Positions 29,224-40,115 are shown, counted from the stretch's first letter. The stretch: DNA of 64,000 bases from Sinorhizobium americanum (GCF_001651855.1 NZ_LNQC01000062.1:1-64000); one strand, 5' to 3'. A program made the numbers and translations. Notes: a model not told the origin generated them from the letters alone.

Positions 29224-31044
29224 ATGTCCAGACCCATCCGGAAAATATCGCGCGTCTTGAGGCTGCGCCTGCAGCGTCGCCATTTCGTCTGGTCTGCCGC
29301 AGTCGGGGTCATTCTCGCCCTCGGTTACAACGCCGCCCTGCCCCTGCTCGTCTCGACCACCGGCGTGCGCGCAGCGATGGAGCGGACGCTCGACAGCTGG
29401 TCTGGCGGCAAGAGCAGGATCAACGGTGAACCGACCGTCCGGCTCTGGCCCGAACCGCTATTGACCTTGCCGTCGGCGACGATCGAAACCAGAGGGCCCG
29501 AACCCCGTCCGCTCGCCGAAATTGGCCGCATCACCGCATCGTTCAGTCCGCTTTCGACGCTTCTCGGCGATCCGACGCTGGAGGACATAAGCCTTGTCGA
29601 TCCCGTCGTCACAATCGAGCGCCGGGCCGACGGCACGATCAACTGGCAAAAGCCGCATTGGCTCGCCCCGTCCGAAGCCGCCGCATCGGCTCAGGAAAGC
29701 CCCTTCGGCGACATCGCGATCGAGAATGGCCGGCTGATCGTGCTCGACCGGATGGCTGACGGCAGCGACATCGACATTCCCGGAATTTCCGGCACGATCA
29801 AGTGGCCCTCCTTTGCCGGACGATTGAGCACGCAACTGTCGGCACGGCTCGCCGGCGAGGAGGTCGCCTGGGCGTTCGTCTGCGACGATCCGCTCTCGCT
29901 CTTGGCGAAACGAAACGCGCCGCTGAAGACGTCGATCACATCGGCGCCGCTGACCTTCTCCTTCGAGGGCGTCGGCAAGCTTTCGTCCGTTCCCTTCGCG
30001 TCCGGCCATCTGCAGATGTCCGCAGCTTCCCTTCAAACGCTCACTGAGTGGTATCACGGCGGCTCGACAGCGACGCTCCCGCCGGGAGGGCTCAGCATCG
30101 ACACCAGAGTGACCACCGGCGAGAAGACGCTGAAGCTCGACGAACTGGCATTCACCATGGGCGGCGCCAGCGCGACAGGCGTACTCGATATCTCCCTTAC
30201 GGACGGCAAGGCGCCGAGCATAGAAGGGACGCTCGCCTTCGATCGCATCGACCTCAACGGCGTTCCCGTCGCCGCGCTTTCACCGCTTGGTCGGGACGAC
30301 CGCCTTTGGCGTCTGGTGGAGAGCTTTGTCGCTGCCTGGCAAACGGACGTTCGCCTTTCCTCACAGGAGGTCCTCGCCGGTCCCCTGCATCTGACCGACG
30401 TCGCCGCCGGGGTGTTGATCGATGGCAAGCGCGCCTCGCTCGACATCGGCGACAGCAACTACGCCAATGGCAGCCTGAGCGGCCGCGTCGTGCTCTCGGA
30501 TGAAGGGCTGGACCATGGCGGCCGATTGCAGGCGCGCCTCAAGGACGCCGATTTCGGCGCAGTGCTCGGCAGCTTCGGCCTCAACGGTCCTGCGCCGGCC
30601 GGCCGGGGCATTCTCAGCATCGACATCGGTACCGATCATCCCGTCTGGGCCACGGGACTTGGCGACATATGGGGCAATCTCACCTTGTCGCTGGCGAATG
30701 GCAGCATCGCCGGCTTCGATGCCCACGCCTTCGCCGATCTCGTCCGCAAGGGCGAGTTCTTTTCGCTTTCTCAGGCGAAGGAGGCGAGCTTCGACTTCCA
30801 GGTGGCGAACGTGAAGGCCAGCTTTGCCGACGGCACGGCGCGGCTCGACCGGGCCGATTTCACCGGAACGTCGGGCAACCTGTCCGTCGCCGGCGTCGTC
30901 CCGTATCGCAACGGCAGCTTGGCGCTTGCCGGAACGCTTCAAGCCGAGGCGCCCAGCAGCAACCAACCGGTTCGCTTCTTCGTCGGCGGCTCCTGGCCGA
31001 ATGCGGTGATCTCGCCGCTTTCCGTTCTCGTCGCTCCGAAATAA
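29224..31044 (+). CDS. AsmA-family envelope protein
   Basis: 606 residues: a basic N-terminus, one membrane helix (about 22-42), then a long periplasmic beta-rich region. The AsmA-type N-terminal pattern is VRLWPEPLLTLPSATIE, then a segment beginning IGRITASFSP and LEDISLVDPVVTIERRADG; the C-terminal AsmA half contains NGSIAGFDAHAFADLV. AsmA-like proteins are bridge-like factors for phospholipid traffic and outer-membrane assembly. It is divergent from acsA2 with about 170 bp between. Confidence 0.82.
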   Translation: MSRPIRKISRVLRLRLQRRHFVWSAAVGVILALGYNAALPLLVSTTGVRAAMERTLDSWSGGKSRINGEPTVRLWPEPLLTLPSATIETRGPEPRPLAEIGRITASFSPLSTLLGDPTLEDISLVDPVVTIERRADGTINWQKPHWLAPSEAAASAQESPFGDIAIENGRLIVLDRMADGSDIDIPGISGTIKWPSFAGRLSTQLSARLAGEEVAWAFVCDDPLSLLAKRNAPLKTSITSAPLTFSFEGVGKLSSVPFASGHLQMSAASLQTLTEWYHGGSTATLPPGGLSIDTRVTTGEKTLKLDELAFTMGGASATGVLDISLTDGKAPSIEGTLAFDRIDLNGVPVAALSPLGRDDRLWRLVESFVAAWQTDVRLSSQEVLAGPLHLTDVAAGVLIDGKRASLDIGDSNYANGSLSGRVVLSDEGLDHGGRLQARLKDADFGAVLGSFGLNGPAPAGRGILSIDIGTDHPVWATGLGDIWGNLTLSLANGSIAGFDAHAFADLVRKGEFFSLSQAKEASFDFQVANVKASFADGTARLDRADFTGTSGNLSVAGVVPYRNGSLALAGTLQAEAPSSNQPVRFFVGGSWPNAVISPLSVLVAPK

Positions 31045-31047
31045 GGC

Positions 31048-31869
31048 TCAGCCAATGGCCGCAACGGCGGCGCGCTCATCCTTTTCGCGCTGGACTTCCC
31101 GGCGCTTGGTGACGATCGATGCGACGACCACGCCCAAGGCGACGATACCGATCAGGATGGTGCAGATCGCATTGATCTCCGGCGTCACGCCGAGTCTCAC
31201 CTGGCTGTAGATCTTCATCGGCAGCGTCGTGGCGCCCGGTCCGGTGGTGAAGCTCGAGATGACGAGATCGTCGAGCGAGAGGGTGAAGGCCAGGACCCAG
31301 CCCGAAAATACCGCCGGCGCGATCACCGGTAGGGTGATGGCGAAGAAGGTCCTGACCGGGGTCGCGCCGAGGTCCAGTGCCGCCTCCTCGATCGACTGGT
31401 CGAAACTCAACAGGCGTGACTGCACCACGACCGCGACGAAGCACATGGTGAAGGTGATGTGGGCGAGCGTGATCGTCCAGAAGCCGCGATCAAGCCCGAT
31501 CGCCACGAACAGCAGCAGCAGCGACAGGCCGGTGATCACCTCCGGCATGACCAGCGGCGCATAGACCATGCCGGAGAAAAGCACGCGTCCGCGAAAGCGC
31601 GAATAGCGCACCAGCGCCAGCGCCGCCAATGTGCCGAGCACCGTCGCGCAGGTTGCCGACAGCAGCCCGACGCGAATGGTCACCCAGGCGGCATCGAGGA
31701 GCCCCTGATTGTGCCAGAGCTGGCTGTACCACTTGGTGGAAAAGCCGGCCCACACGGTCACGAGTTTCGACTCGTTGAAGGAGAAGATCACCAGAAGCAC
31801 GATCGGCAGGTAAAGAAAGCCGAAGCCGAGCGCGACGGAGGCGATATTGAAGCGGGACCACTTTTCCAT
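31048..31869 (-). CDS. potI: Putrescine/polyamine ABC transporter permease
   Basis: 273 residues with six hydrophobic segments and the coupling loop EEAALDLGATPVRTFFAITL. It is last in the potF-G-H-I order, separated from potH by 3 bp. PotI and PotH form the membrane channel of the importer. Confidence 0.9.
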   Translation of the reverse strand: MEKWSRFNIASVALGFGFLYLPIVLLVIFSFNESKLVTVWAGFSTKWYSQLWHNQGLLDAAWVTIRVGLLSATCATVLGTLAALALVRYSRFRGRVLFSGMVYAPLVMPEVITGLSLLLLFVAIGLDRGFWTITLAHITFTMCFVAVVVQSRLLSFDQSIEEAALDLGATPVRTFFAITLPVIAPAVFSGWVLAFTLSLDDLVISSFTTGPGATTLPMKIYSQVRLGVTPEINAICTILIGIVALGVVVASIVTKRREVQREKDERAAVAAIG

Positions 31870-31872
31870 GTC

Positions 31873-32784
31873 CTATCTGCCCTCGCTATCGGCCTTGGCC
31901 TGGACGTTCTGGAAATAGACGATCGGGATCACGAGGATCATCAGCAGGATGATCGCCACCGCCGAGGAGACCGGCCAGTCGCGATTGGCATTGAACTCGT
32001 TCCACAGCGTCTTGCCGATCATCAGCGTCTCCGATCCGCCGAGCAGGTCCGGAATGACGAACTCGCCGACGGCCGGAATGAAGACGAGCAGGCAGCCGGC
32101 GACCACGCCAGGCAGCGACAACAGGAAGGTGACGCGCCAGAAGGCGCTGATCGGCGTGCAGCCGAGGTCCTGCGCCGCTTCGATCAGCGAGTGATCCATC
32201 TTCTCCAGCGCCGAATAGATCGGCAGCACCATGAAGGGAAGATAGGAATAGACGATGCCGATATAGATCGCGGCATTGGTGTTAAGGATGATGAGCGGCT
32301 GGTCGATGACGCCGATCGCCATCAGGAACTGGTTGAGCAGCCCTTCGGGTTTCAGGATGGCAATCCAGGCATAGACGCGGATCAGGAAGCTCGTCCAGAA
32401 GGGCAGGATCACCAGCATCAACAGCATCGGCCGGATCGCGCGCGGCGCCCGGGCCATGCCGTAGGCGATCGGATAGCCGATCATCAGCGTCAGGAAGGTC
32501 GAGATGGCGGCGATGACGACGCTCGACACATAGGCGTTGAAATAGAGCGCGTCCTCGGTCAGCCAGACATAGTTGTCGACGGAGAATTCGCGGGCCTTCT
32601 CCAGCATGCCCGCCAGCCCGCCGGCCAGATCGAAGACCGGCGTATAGGGCGGCATGGCGACCGTGGTCTCAGACAAAGAGATGCGGAAGACGATGAAGAA
32701 GGGAATGAGGAAGAAGAACAGGAGCCACGCATAGGGGATGATGATCACCAGGCGGCTCATAAGGGCTGAGGCAAGTTTCGCCAT
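31873..32784 (-). CDS. potH: Putrescine/polyamine ABC transporter permease
   Basis: 303 residues, six helices, with the coupling loop EAAQDLGCTPISAFWRVTFL. The N-terminus (LVIIIPYAWLLFFFLIPFFI) is the PotH/PotB type. It begins 3 bp after the potG stop codon. Confidence 0.9.
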   Translation of the reverse strand: MAKLASALMSRLVIIIPYAWLLFFFLIPFFIVFRISLSETTVAMPPYTPVFDLAGGLAGMLEKAREFSVDNYVWLTEDALYFNAYVSSVVIAAISTFLTLMIGYPIAYGMARAPRAIRPMLLMLVILPFWTSFLIRVYAWIAILKPEGLLNQFLMAIGVIDQPLIILNTNAAIYIGIVYSYLPFMVLPIYSALEKMDHSLIEAAQDLGCTPISAFWRVTFLLSLPGVVAGCLLVFIPAVGEFVIPDLLGGSETLMIGKTLWNEFNANRDWPVSSAVAIILLMILVIPIVYFQNVQAKADSEGR

Positions 32785-32787
32785 GGC

Positions 32788-33933
32788 TCAATCCTTCAAC
32801 ACTACGCCCGAATCTTCGCCGAATGAGATCCAGACCTGCTGGTCGTAACCAAGCGGATCCTCGACGGCGCGCACTGCATTCAGCGACGACGCCTTGACGA
32901 CCTTGCCGTCCTTAAGGCGCACGTGGAAGACGGTCATGTCGCCGAGATAGCCGATGTCCCAGATCTCGCCCTCGGCCGCGTTGATCGGTGCGTGGGCGGG
33001 CGGCTGGCGGCTGATCCTGATCTTTTCCGGACGAATGGCGACGGCGGCCTTTGCACCACTTGCCGGTTTCTCCGCCGAGGCCATGCGAAGCGCAATGCCG
33101 CCGGTTGTCTCGATCCGGACGGAGCCGCCTTCGGCCGCGGTCACTGTGCCGTCGAACAGGTTCACGTCGCCGATGAAGTCGGCGACGAAGCGCGAATTCG
33201 GCGCTTCGTAGATCTCGGCCGGCGTCGCCACCTGGACGACCTTGCCGTGGCTCATGACGGCAATGCGGTCGGCCATGGTCATCGCTTCTTCCTGGTCATG
33301 GGTGACGATGACGAAGGTAAGGCCGAGTTCCTGCTGCAGATCCATCAGTTCGAACTGGGTTTCCTCGCGCAGCTTCTTGTCGAGCGCGCCGAGCGGTTCA
33401 TCGAGCAGCAGCACCTTGGGCCGCTTGGCCAGCGAACGGGCAAGCGCCACGCGCTGTCGCTGGCCGCCGGACAGCTGATGCGGCTTGCGCTGGGCGAATT
33501 TCTCGAGCTTGACGAGCTTCAGCATCTGTCCCACCCGCTCGGCGATATCGGCCTTCGGCATGCCGTCCTGCTTCAAGCCGAAGGCGATATTGTTCTCGAC
33601 CGTCATGTGCGGGAACAGCGCGTAGGACTGGAACATCATATTGACCGGCCGCCGATAGGGCGGGATGCCGGCGAGGTTCTGGCCGTCGAGAATGATCTCG
33701 CCCGACGTCGGCTGTTCGAAGCCAGCGAGCATGCGCAACAGGGTCGACTTGCCGCAACCGGATGCGCCGAGCAGTGCGAAGAATTCGCGCGTGTAGATGT
33801 TCAGCGACAGGTCGTCGACGGCGGTGAAGTCGCCGAACTTCTTGGTCACGTTCTTGACGGAAATGAATGGCTTGGAGGCGGGGTCCGCCCATGGTGCGAA
33901 GGAACGCCGGATACTACCGAGAGACTTCATCAT
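32788..33933 (-). CDS. potG: Putrescine/polyamine ABC transporter ATPase
   Basis: 381 residues with Walker A GASGCGKST, signature LSGGQRQRVALARSLA, Walker B VLLLDEPLGALD, the switch histidine in VTHDQEEAMTMAD, and a C-terminal TOBE regulatory domain (from about 290). It is separated from potF by a 119-bp gap with a strong stem-loop, so binding protein and transporter core are probably made in different amounts. Confidence 0.92.
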   Translation of the reverse strand: MMKSLGSIRRSFAPWADPASKPFISVKNVTKKFGDFTAVDDLSLNIYTREFFALLGASGCGKSTLLRMLAGFEQPTSGEIILDGQNLAGIPPYRRPVNMMFQSYALFPHMTVENNIAFGLKQDGMPKADIAERVGQMLKLVKLEKFAQRKPHQLSGGQRQRVALARSLAKRPKVLLLDEPLGALDKKLREETQFELMDLQQELGLTFVIVTHDQEEAMTMADRIAVMSHGKVVQVATPAEIYEAPNSRFVADFIGDVNLFDGTVTAAEGGSVRIETTGGIALRMASAEKPASGAKAAVAIRPEKIRISRQPPAHAPINAAEGEIWDIGYLGDMTVFHVRLKDGKVVKASSLNAVRAVEDPLGYDQQVWISFGEDSGVVLKD

Positions 33934-34012
33934 ATAACCCCGAAGTGCCGCAATCGATGGACGCGGCGCCGCTCCGTTGCCGGCTGAACCGCTTCCGAAA
34001 TCCCCCTCAAGA

Positions 34013-34041
34013 AATTGCCCGGATGTGAGGTCCGGGCAATT
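34013..34041 (-). terminator. Intercistronic stem-loop between potF and potG
   Basis: AATTGCCCGGA and TCCGGGCAATT pair over 11 bp with a 7-nt loop, 12 bp past the potF stop. There is no T run on the minus strand. It is likely a partial terminator or 3' stabiliser that leaves excess potF mRNA. Confidence 0.65.
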
Positions 34042-34052
34042 CGTTTCCGCTC

Positions 34053-35147
34053 CTACTGACCGGTTACGATCTTCGTCCAGAGCCTTGTCAGTACGCGCTG
34101 CTCCTTGGCCTCAAACGGTCTCGTCGTGAACAGCTTCTGCATTACGGCGTCCGACGGGTAGATGGCTGTGTCTTCAAGCACTTCCTTGTCGAGGAACTGT
34201 TGCGAGGCCTTGTTGCCGTTGGCGTAGAAGACGTAGTTCGACGCCTTGGCGATGACTTCCGGCTTCATCATGTAGTTGATGAACTCGTGCGCCTCGGCCG
34301 CATGCGGCGCATCGGCGGGGATCGCCAGCACGTCGAACCACATCTGCGCGCCTTGCGCCGGGATCGAATAATCGACCGTCACGCCGGCCTTCGCCTCGGC
34401 CGCACGGTCGCGCGCCTGGAAAATATCGCCGGAGAACCCGACCGCTAGGCAGATATCGCCATTTGCCAGCGCATTGATATATTCCGACGAATGGAACTTG
34501 CGGATATAGGGCCGGACCTTCAGGAGCAGATCGGCGGCCTTTTCAAGATCGGCGGCCTCGTGGCTGTCCGGATTGAGGCCGAGATAGGTCAGCGCCGACG
34601 GCATGATATCGGTCGGCGAATCGAGCAGATGAATGCCGCAATCCTTGAACTTCGCCGCGATCTCGGGATTGAAGATGACATCCCAGTTCGGCTTCTCGTC
34701 GGTGCCGAGAATTTCCTTCATCTTCTCGACATTGTAGCCGATGCCGGTGGTGCCCCACATGTAGTCGACGGCATATTCGTTGCCCGGATCGTACTTCGCC
34801 GTACGCTCCATGATCACGTCCCACATGTTCGCGAGATTCGGCAACTTCGATTTGTCGAGCTTCTGGAACACGCCTGCGGCGATCTGGCGCTGCAGGAAGC
34901 TCGCAGTCGGCACGACGACGTCGTAGCCGGAGCCGCCGGCGAGCAGCTTGGTTTCGAGGATTTCATTGGAATCAAAGACGTCATAGACGACCTTGATGTT
35001 GGTCTCCTTGGTGAAATCCGCAAGGATGCTGTCGTCGATATAATCCGACCAGTTATAGACGTTGACGACCCGCTCCTGGGCGGAAGCGAGCGTGGCCGCT
35101 CCTGCAAGCATGGCGGCCGCCAAGGTTGCGACGATGAGTTTGGACAT
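34053..35147 (-). CDS. potF: Putrescine/polyamine-binding periplasmic protein
   Basis: 364 residues, signal peptide about 1-23 (cleavage after ASA), then VVNVYNWSDYIDDSILADFT, the standard PotF/PotD opening. DVVVPTASFLQRQIAAGVFQ and DYMWGTTGIGYN are ligand-site segments. It leads potFGHI. Uptake of putrescine would feed puuA-puuB 10 kb away. Confidence 0.92.
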   Translation of the reverse strand: MSKLIVATLAAAMLAGAATLASAQERVVNVYNWSDYIDDSILADFTKETNIKVVYDVFDSNEILETKLLAGGSGYDVVVPTASFLQRQIAAGVFQKLDKSKLPNLANMWDVIMERTAKYDPGNEYAVDYMWGTTGIGYNVEKMKEILGTDEKPNWDVIFNPEIAAKFKDCGIHLLDSPTDIMPSALTYLGLNPDSHEAADLEKAADLLLKVRPYIRKFHSSEYINALANGDICLAVGFSGDIFQARDRAAEAKAGVTVDYSIPAQGAQMWFDVLAIPADAPHAAEAHEFINYMMKPEVIAKASNYVFYANGNKASQQFLDKEVLEDTAIYPSDAVMQKLFTTRPFEAKEQRVLTRLWTKIVTGQ

Positions 35148-35455
35148 ACAACTCCCCTCATTTTTCGATCGTGAGACAAGTCGCCCATTTTGCCGCGGTC
35201 GCGCCCTGTCCGGTGTTCGTTGCCATGCCGAAGTTAGGCATGTTTCGCCATAACCTCAAGCGCTTTCGCACAGGGCAAATCTGCCATCCCCCAGTCGTTT
35301 TCAGATTCACAAGCACAAGCAAAATCCGGGGCTTATGCGCCGCTCCGCGCCTCACCGGCGGCACGCCACGCCAGCTCCGTCCATGCCTCGGCGCGAGCGG
35401 TCTACGCGACACGGAAAAGACCTGCTGTCGCGGGCGCAAGCAATCGCGAATACGG
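35148..35455. other. Intergenic: potF promoter region
   Basis: 308 bp between the potF start and the stop of the ScfR-type gene, both on the minus strand. It must hold the pot promoter. I see no strong palindrome or coding frame here. Confidence 0.5.
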
Positions 35456-36865
35456 CTATTGAAAATCGAAGACGCTCAAGCCCGTCGCCATCTCGTCCAG
35501 ACCCAAGGGGCGGGTGACAGGCGGCTCGGCGCGAGCCAGACAGCCCTGGCGCTCGCACAGGCGGCAGACCGGGCCGACGGTGATCGCCGGCAAGCGCGCG
35601 GCCCCGTAAACCGTCTCCTGCGCGAAACCGGCATCGCAGCCGATCAACAGCGCGGTGCGCCTGACCCGCTCCTGAAATGCTGCCTGGGGTCCCTCGACCG
35701 TCCGGGCAATTGTCAGGAACCCGCCGCCGTCCGTCATCTCCACCCGATCGACAAGGATCTGCCCCGGCACCGCGAAGGCGGCATGGATGTTGAGCTTCGG
35801 GCAGGCACCGCCGAAGCGGGCATGCGGAAAGCCCTGCGCTCCGGCGCGGCGCAGCCGATGGCCGGCATTGTCAATTTCCATCAGGAAGAAGGGAATGCCG
35901 GCGGCGCCGGGCCGCTGCAACGTCGTCAGGCGACTGGCCGCCTGCTCGAACGACACCTGAAAGCGTGCCCTCAAGAGGTCGATGTCGTATTTGGCCCGCT
36001 GGGCTGCGGCATGGAAGGCCGCGTAGGGCATCATCAGCGCATGGGCGGCATAGCGTGCAAGCTCGAAACGGCCGATGCGGCGCGCCTCCGCGGTCGAGAA
36101 GGGAATCTGGCCGAGCTCTGCCACGATCGCCTCGTGACAGGCGATCGATGCGACCTCCATGGCGGTTTCCAGCATCTGATCGAAGGGCGACAGCCGCTCG
36201 GAAATGAAAAGGCGCATCGAGTGGCGGTCGAAACGGCGGCGGAGATTCGGCATGACGTGTACCGGCAAGGTCCGCACGACAAGGCCGTGCTCCCTCTTCA
36301 GCCAGGCCTTCAGAACCCCTGCGAGGTCTTCGCCCGGCGACAGGCTCGCATGGAACGCCTCCATCGCCTCCTCGATGCGGGCGAAATGGTTCGGCCGCGC
36401 CTCGAGGGTCTCCCGGACCTCGTCGATCGGCAGCCGCGTGTCGGCAAGCGTCGCCATGTGCCCCTGACCGGCCAGGAGTTCCGCCAGGTCCTTCAGGCGC
36501 GAAGCCTGTTCGCGATAGGCCCGGTAGAGCTTGACGACGCCGCCCGACACGTTGGGGGCGGCTTCGGTGACCTCGATCAGCTCCTGATCTCCCGGCAGCT
36601 CGCCGGCAAGCAGCGGATCGGCAAAGACCTCGCGCAACTGCGTGAGGCTGCCGCCGGCCTCGCCCTGCAATTCGTCGAGATCCACCTTGTAGACCGAAGC
36701 CAACTTAAGCAGCAGCTGCACCGTCAACGGCCGCTGGTTGCGCTCGATGAGGTTCAGGTAGGACGGCGAGATGCCGAGCGCCTCCGCCATCGCCGTCTGG
36801 GTCAATTGAAGCCCGTTGCGGATTCGTCTGACACGCGGCCCGGCGAAGATCTTGTTCTCGGCCAT
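35456..36865 (-). CDS. XRE-type regulator of the ScfR/RamB group (short-chain fatty acyl metabolism)
   Basis: 469 residues. An N-terminal HTH_3 domain (about 11-66: LTQTAMAEALGISPSYLNLI) precedes an IrrE-like/M78 region (about 160-280) and a C-terminal domain with Cys residues near KLNIHAAF, VCRLCERQGCLARAE. This layout belongs to regulators that sense acyl-CoA-type metabolites (RamB, ScfR, PrpC2-type). It is divergent from aceA, with a 24-bp inverted repeat between, so it very probably controls isocitrate lyase and the glyoxylate shunt. Confidence 0.85.
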   Translation of the reverse strand: MAENKIFAGPRVRRIRNGLQLTQTAMAEALGISPSYLNLIERNQRPLTVQLLLKLASVYKVDLDELQGEAGGSLTQLREVFADPLLAGELPGDQELIEVTEAAPNVSGGVVKLYRAYREQASRLKDLAELLAGQGHMATLADTRLPIDEVRETLEARPNHFARIEEAMEAFHASLSPGEDLAGVLKAWLKREHGLVVRTLPVHVMPNLRRRFDRHSMRLFISERLSPFDQMLETAMEVASIACHEAIVAELGQIPFSTAEARRIGRFELARYAAHALMMPYAAFHAAAQRAKYDIDLLRARFQVSFEQAASRLTTLQRPGAAGIPFFLMEIDNAGHRLRRAGAQGFPHARFGGACPKLNIHAAFAVPGQILVDRVEMTDGGGFLTIARTVEGPQAAFQERVRRTALLIGCDAGFAQETVYGAARLPAITVGPVCRLCERQGCLARAEPPVTRPLGLDEMATGLSVFDFQ

Positions 36866-36930
36866 TTGTCACTCCCTTTACAGAATCTCCACCGGAGCGT
36901 CTTTGACAATGTTTACAGCTTTACTGCTTC

Positions 36931-36954
36931 ACCTTGTCAAACACAAGACAAGGT
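36931..36954. promoter_or_regulatory. Inverted repeat upstream of aceA, probable operator
   Basis: ACCTTGTC-N8-GACAAGGT, perfect 8-bp arms, in the 227-bp region between the ScfR-type gene and aceA. TTGACAATGTTTACA at 36904-36918 lies next to it on the regulator side. The most likely binder is the divergent regulator. Confidence 0.6.
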
Positions 36955-37092
36955 AACCCCTTTTGCGGCGGCGGCACAGCAATAGATGTGGCTTGTTTCT
37001 GCAGCGCAATGTAAAAACTGTCATATCAGTTCACGGTATTAGCGAGCTAAGACGAAAGTTGCAGAGCTCATGATTTTGACGGGGAGATATGC

Positions 37093-38382
<1,290 letters not shown>

Positions 38383-38521
38383 GGGAAGGCGTGAAATGAA
38401 GACTGGGGCGCGGACATCCCTGCCCGTTGCGCGCCCCGGAACACCGAAAATTCTCGAACCGCAAGCGGACAGGAAAATGGTTTCCGCCGCATCCGGCTCT
38501 AAGCTTTGAAGGAGCACTCCC

Positions 38522-38761
38522 ATGACAGTACAGACACGCGTCAAGGAACGGGCCGAGGAACAGTCGTCGGCCATGACCGCGGACCAGCAGGCGGCGATCC
38601 GCATGGTCGCCAACGACCTACACCGCCTCAACCAGTCGGTCATGAAGGCCGTCGAGGCCGGCGTCTCGGTCGAACTGGTGCGCTCGGCACGCCATCACGG
38701 CGGCGACGGCAACTGGGGCGACCTGCTGATCCCGGTCATCGTCACCCAGGGCCGGCCGTGA
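38522..38761 (+). CDS. Conserved-looking 79-aa soluble protein
   Basis: Starts MTVQTRVKERAEEQSSAMTA with AAGGAGCACTCCC before the ATG. Helical, no membrane segment, with a His-rich turn (SARHHGGDGNWGD). Its stop codon overlaps the next start by one base. I know no function; it resembles small rhizobial proteins downstream of aceA. Confidence 0.65.
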   Translation: MTVQTRVKERAEEQSSAMTADQQAAIRMVANDLHRLNQSVMKAVEAGVSVELVRSARHHGGDGNWGDLLIPVIVTQGRP

Positions 38762-38880
38762 TGGTGGCACTCGCCGCGGCGGCCGCGCTCATGCTCGGCG
38801 CGGTGCTCTGGCAGGAGATCCAGTACCGCAGCACGCAAGCGCTCCAGGTCCGGGTTTTCCTCAAAGATCTCGTCGATTGA
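38761..38880 (+). CDS. 39-aa single-span membrane protein, translationally coupled
   Basis: Reads MVALAAAAALMLGAVLWQEI then QYRSTQALQVRVFLKDLVD: one N-terminal hydrophobic helix and a short polar tail. Its ATG shares a base with the upstream TGA, so it is probably made by re-initiation. Function unknown; it may anchor or partner the 79-aa protein. Confidence 0.55.
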   Translation: MVALAAAAALMLGAVLWQEIQYRSTQALQVRVFLKDLVD

Positions 38881-38937
38881 TCGACTGAACGGATAGCGTA
38901 GCGGCCGGTGCAATGCCGGCCGCAACGCATTCTGCGG

Positions 38938-39813
38938 TCAGGCGGCAGTCCGCCGGGGCCGCTTGCCGGCAAAGAGATCCGCATGGCTGCGGAGCAACCG
39001 TGTCAGCCGGTCGACGACGGTGCGGATGTCCCGGCGGTGGCGGTCCTCGTTGTTCATGACGATCCATTGGCGATGCCGGAGCAGCCCGATCTCGTCGCCC
39101 GCCCGCTCCAGTTGCGGGTCGAGATCGCCGACGAAACAGGGAAGCACCGCCTTGCCGGCCCCGGCGCGGGCGAGGTCCAGGAGGGACCGGGGACGACTGA
39201 CCGTTGCGACGATCCGGCCGGATGCGTTTTCGTGCGGCCAGCGCAGATAGGCCGAAAGCGCGTCGTCCTCGGCGACGGCGACCCAGCGATCTGATCCGCC
39301 GGGGGCGTTCTTCTGGCGATAGGCGGCATAGGCGACCTCGCCGACCGGCCGCGAGGCGAGATAGGTCTCCTCCGGCTCGAAGGCGCGAATGCCGATGTCG
39401 CTCTCCCGATAGGCAAGACTTGCCCGCGCCTCGCCGATCGACAGCGAAATGGCGAACGTGTCCCTTTCCGTGCAGATCGCCGGGAAGTTTTCGGCGATCA
39501 GCCAAGATCCCCAGGTGCCCGCCGCAATGCGGACGAGCGTGGCTCCCTCGCCCTCCTTCTGCCAGCTTTCGACCTTGCGGGCCGCCGCTTCCATCTCCTG
39601 CAACTGCTCGAACAGGAAGCGGCCGTCGGCCGTCAGTGCATAGCCGGTCTGGCTGCGCACGAACAAGGCGCGGCCCGTGCGCTCCTCGAGTTCCAGCATC
39701 CGCCGTCCGATCGTCGCAGGGCTCAGCCCCGTCGCCTGCGCCGCACCGGTCAACCCGCCGCCACGCGCCACGGTCATGAAACAGCGATAGACATCCCAGT
39801 CCATGTTTTTCAT
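38938..39813 (-). CDS. LysR-family transcriptional regulator
   Basis: 291 residues. The HTH at about 17-40 reads GGLTGAAQATGLSPATIGRR. The effector domain is short and begins about residue 92. It is divergent from the small gene at 39903, which may be its target. Ligand unknown. Confidence 0.87.
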   Translation of the reverse strand: MKNMDWDVYRCFMTVARGGGLTGAAQATGLSPATIGRRMLELEERTGRALFVRSQTGYALTADGRFLFEQLQEMEAAARKVESWQKEGEGATLVRIAAGTWGSWLIAENFPAICTERDTFAISLSIGEARASLAYRESDIGIRAFEPEETYLASRPVGEVAYAAYRQKNAPGGSDRWVAVAEDDALSAYLRWPHENASGRIVATVSRPRSLLDLARAGAGKAVLPCFVGDLDPQLERAGDEIGLLRHRQWIVMNNEDRHRRDIRTVVDRLTRLLRSHADLFAGKRPRRTAA

Positions 39814-39902
39814 GATTGAAAAACGTATGAGGAAATCGGCTGTATGTAAAACAGTTTCAGGTGCATAAAAGAGGAGATGCCCAAGAATTGAGGAGCATCA
39901 CG

Positions 39903-40094
39903 ATGGATATGATGGCAATGGCCGTACTGTTCGACATGGCCTCGAGAAACCGCCGCTCGGACGAAGAATTCGAGCGCCGATCAAGAGGCCGCACGGAAAC
40001 CCTGGCGGAAAACCTGCTCGCCGCGCTCTTCCGCACATCGCGACCGGCCGAAAGACGCGACGATTGCGGCGGCATTCCGTGCATGGCCCCCTAG
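39903..40094 (+). CDS. Small unknown protein (63 aa)
   Basis: ATG at 39903 after TTGAGGAGCATCACG, a good ribosome-binding site. Reads MDMMAMAVLFDMASRNRRSD, then charged helix and a Cys-containing tail (DDCGGIPCMAP). It is divergent from the LysR gene and followed by a strong terminator, which supports a real unit. No family recognised. Confidence 0.5.
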   Translation: MDMMAMAVLFDMASRNRRSDEEFERRSRGRTETLAENLLAALFRTSRPAERRDDCGGIPCMAP

Positions 40095-40115
40095 GAATCA
40101 TGCGATCAAATGAAG

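Noticed and set aside
38405-38437. GGGGCGCG/CGCGCCCC hairpin after aceA as terminator
   Set aside because: The loop is 16 nt and no T run follows; not strong enough to list.
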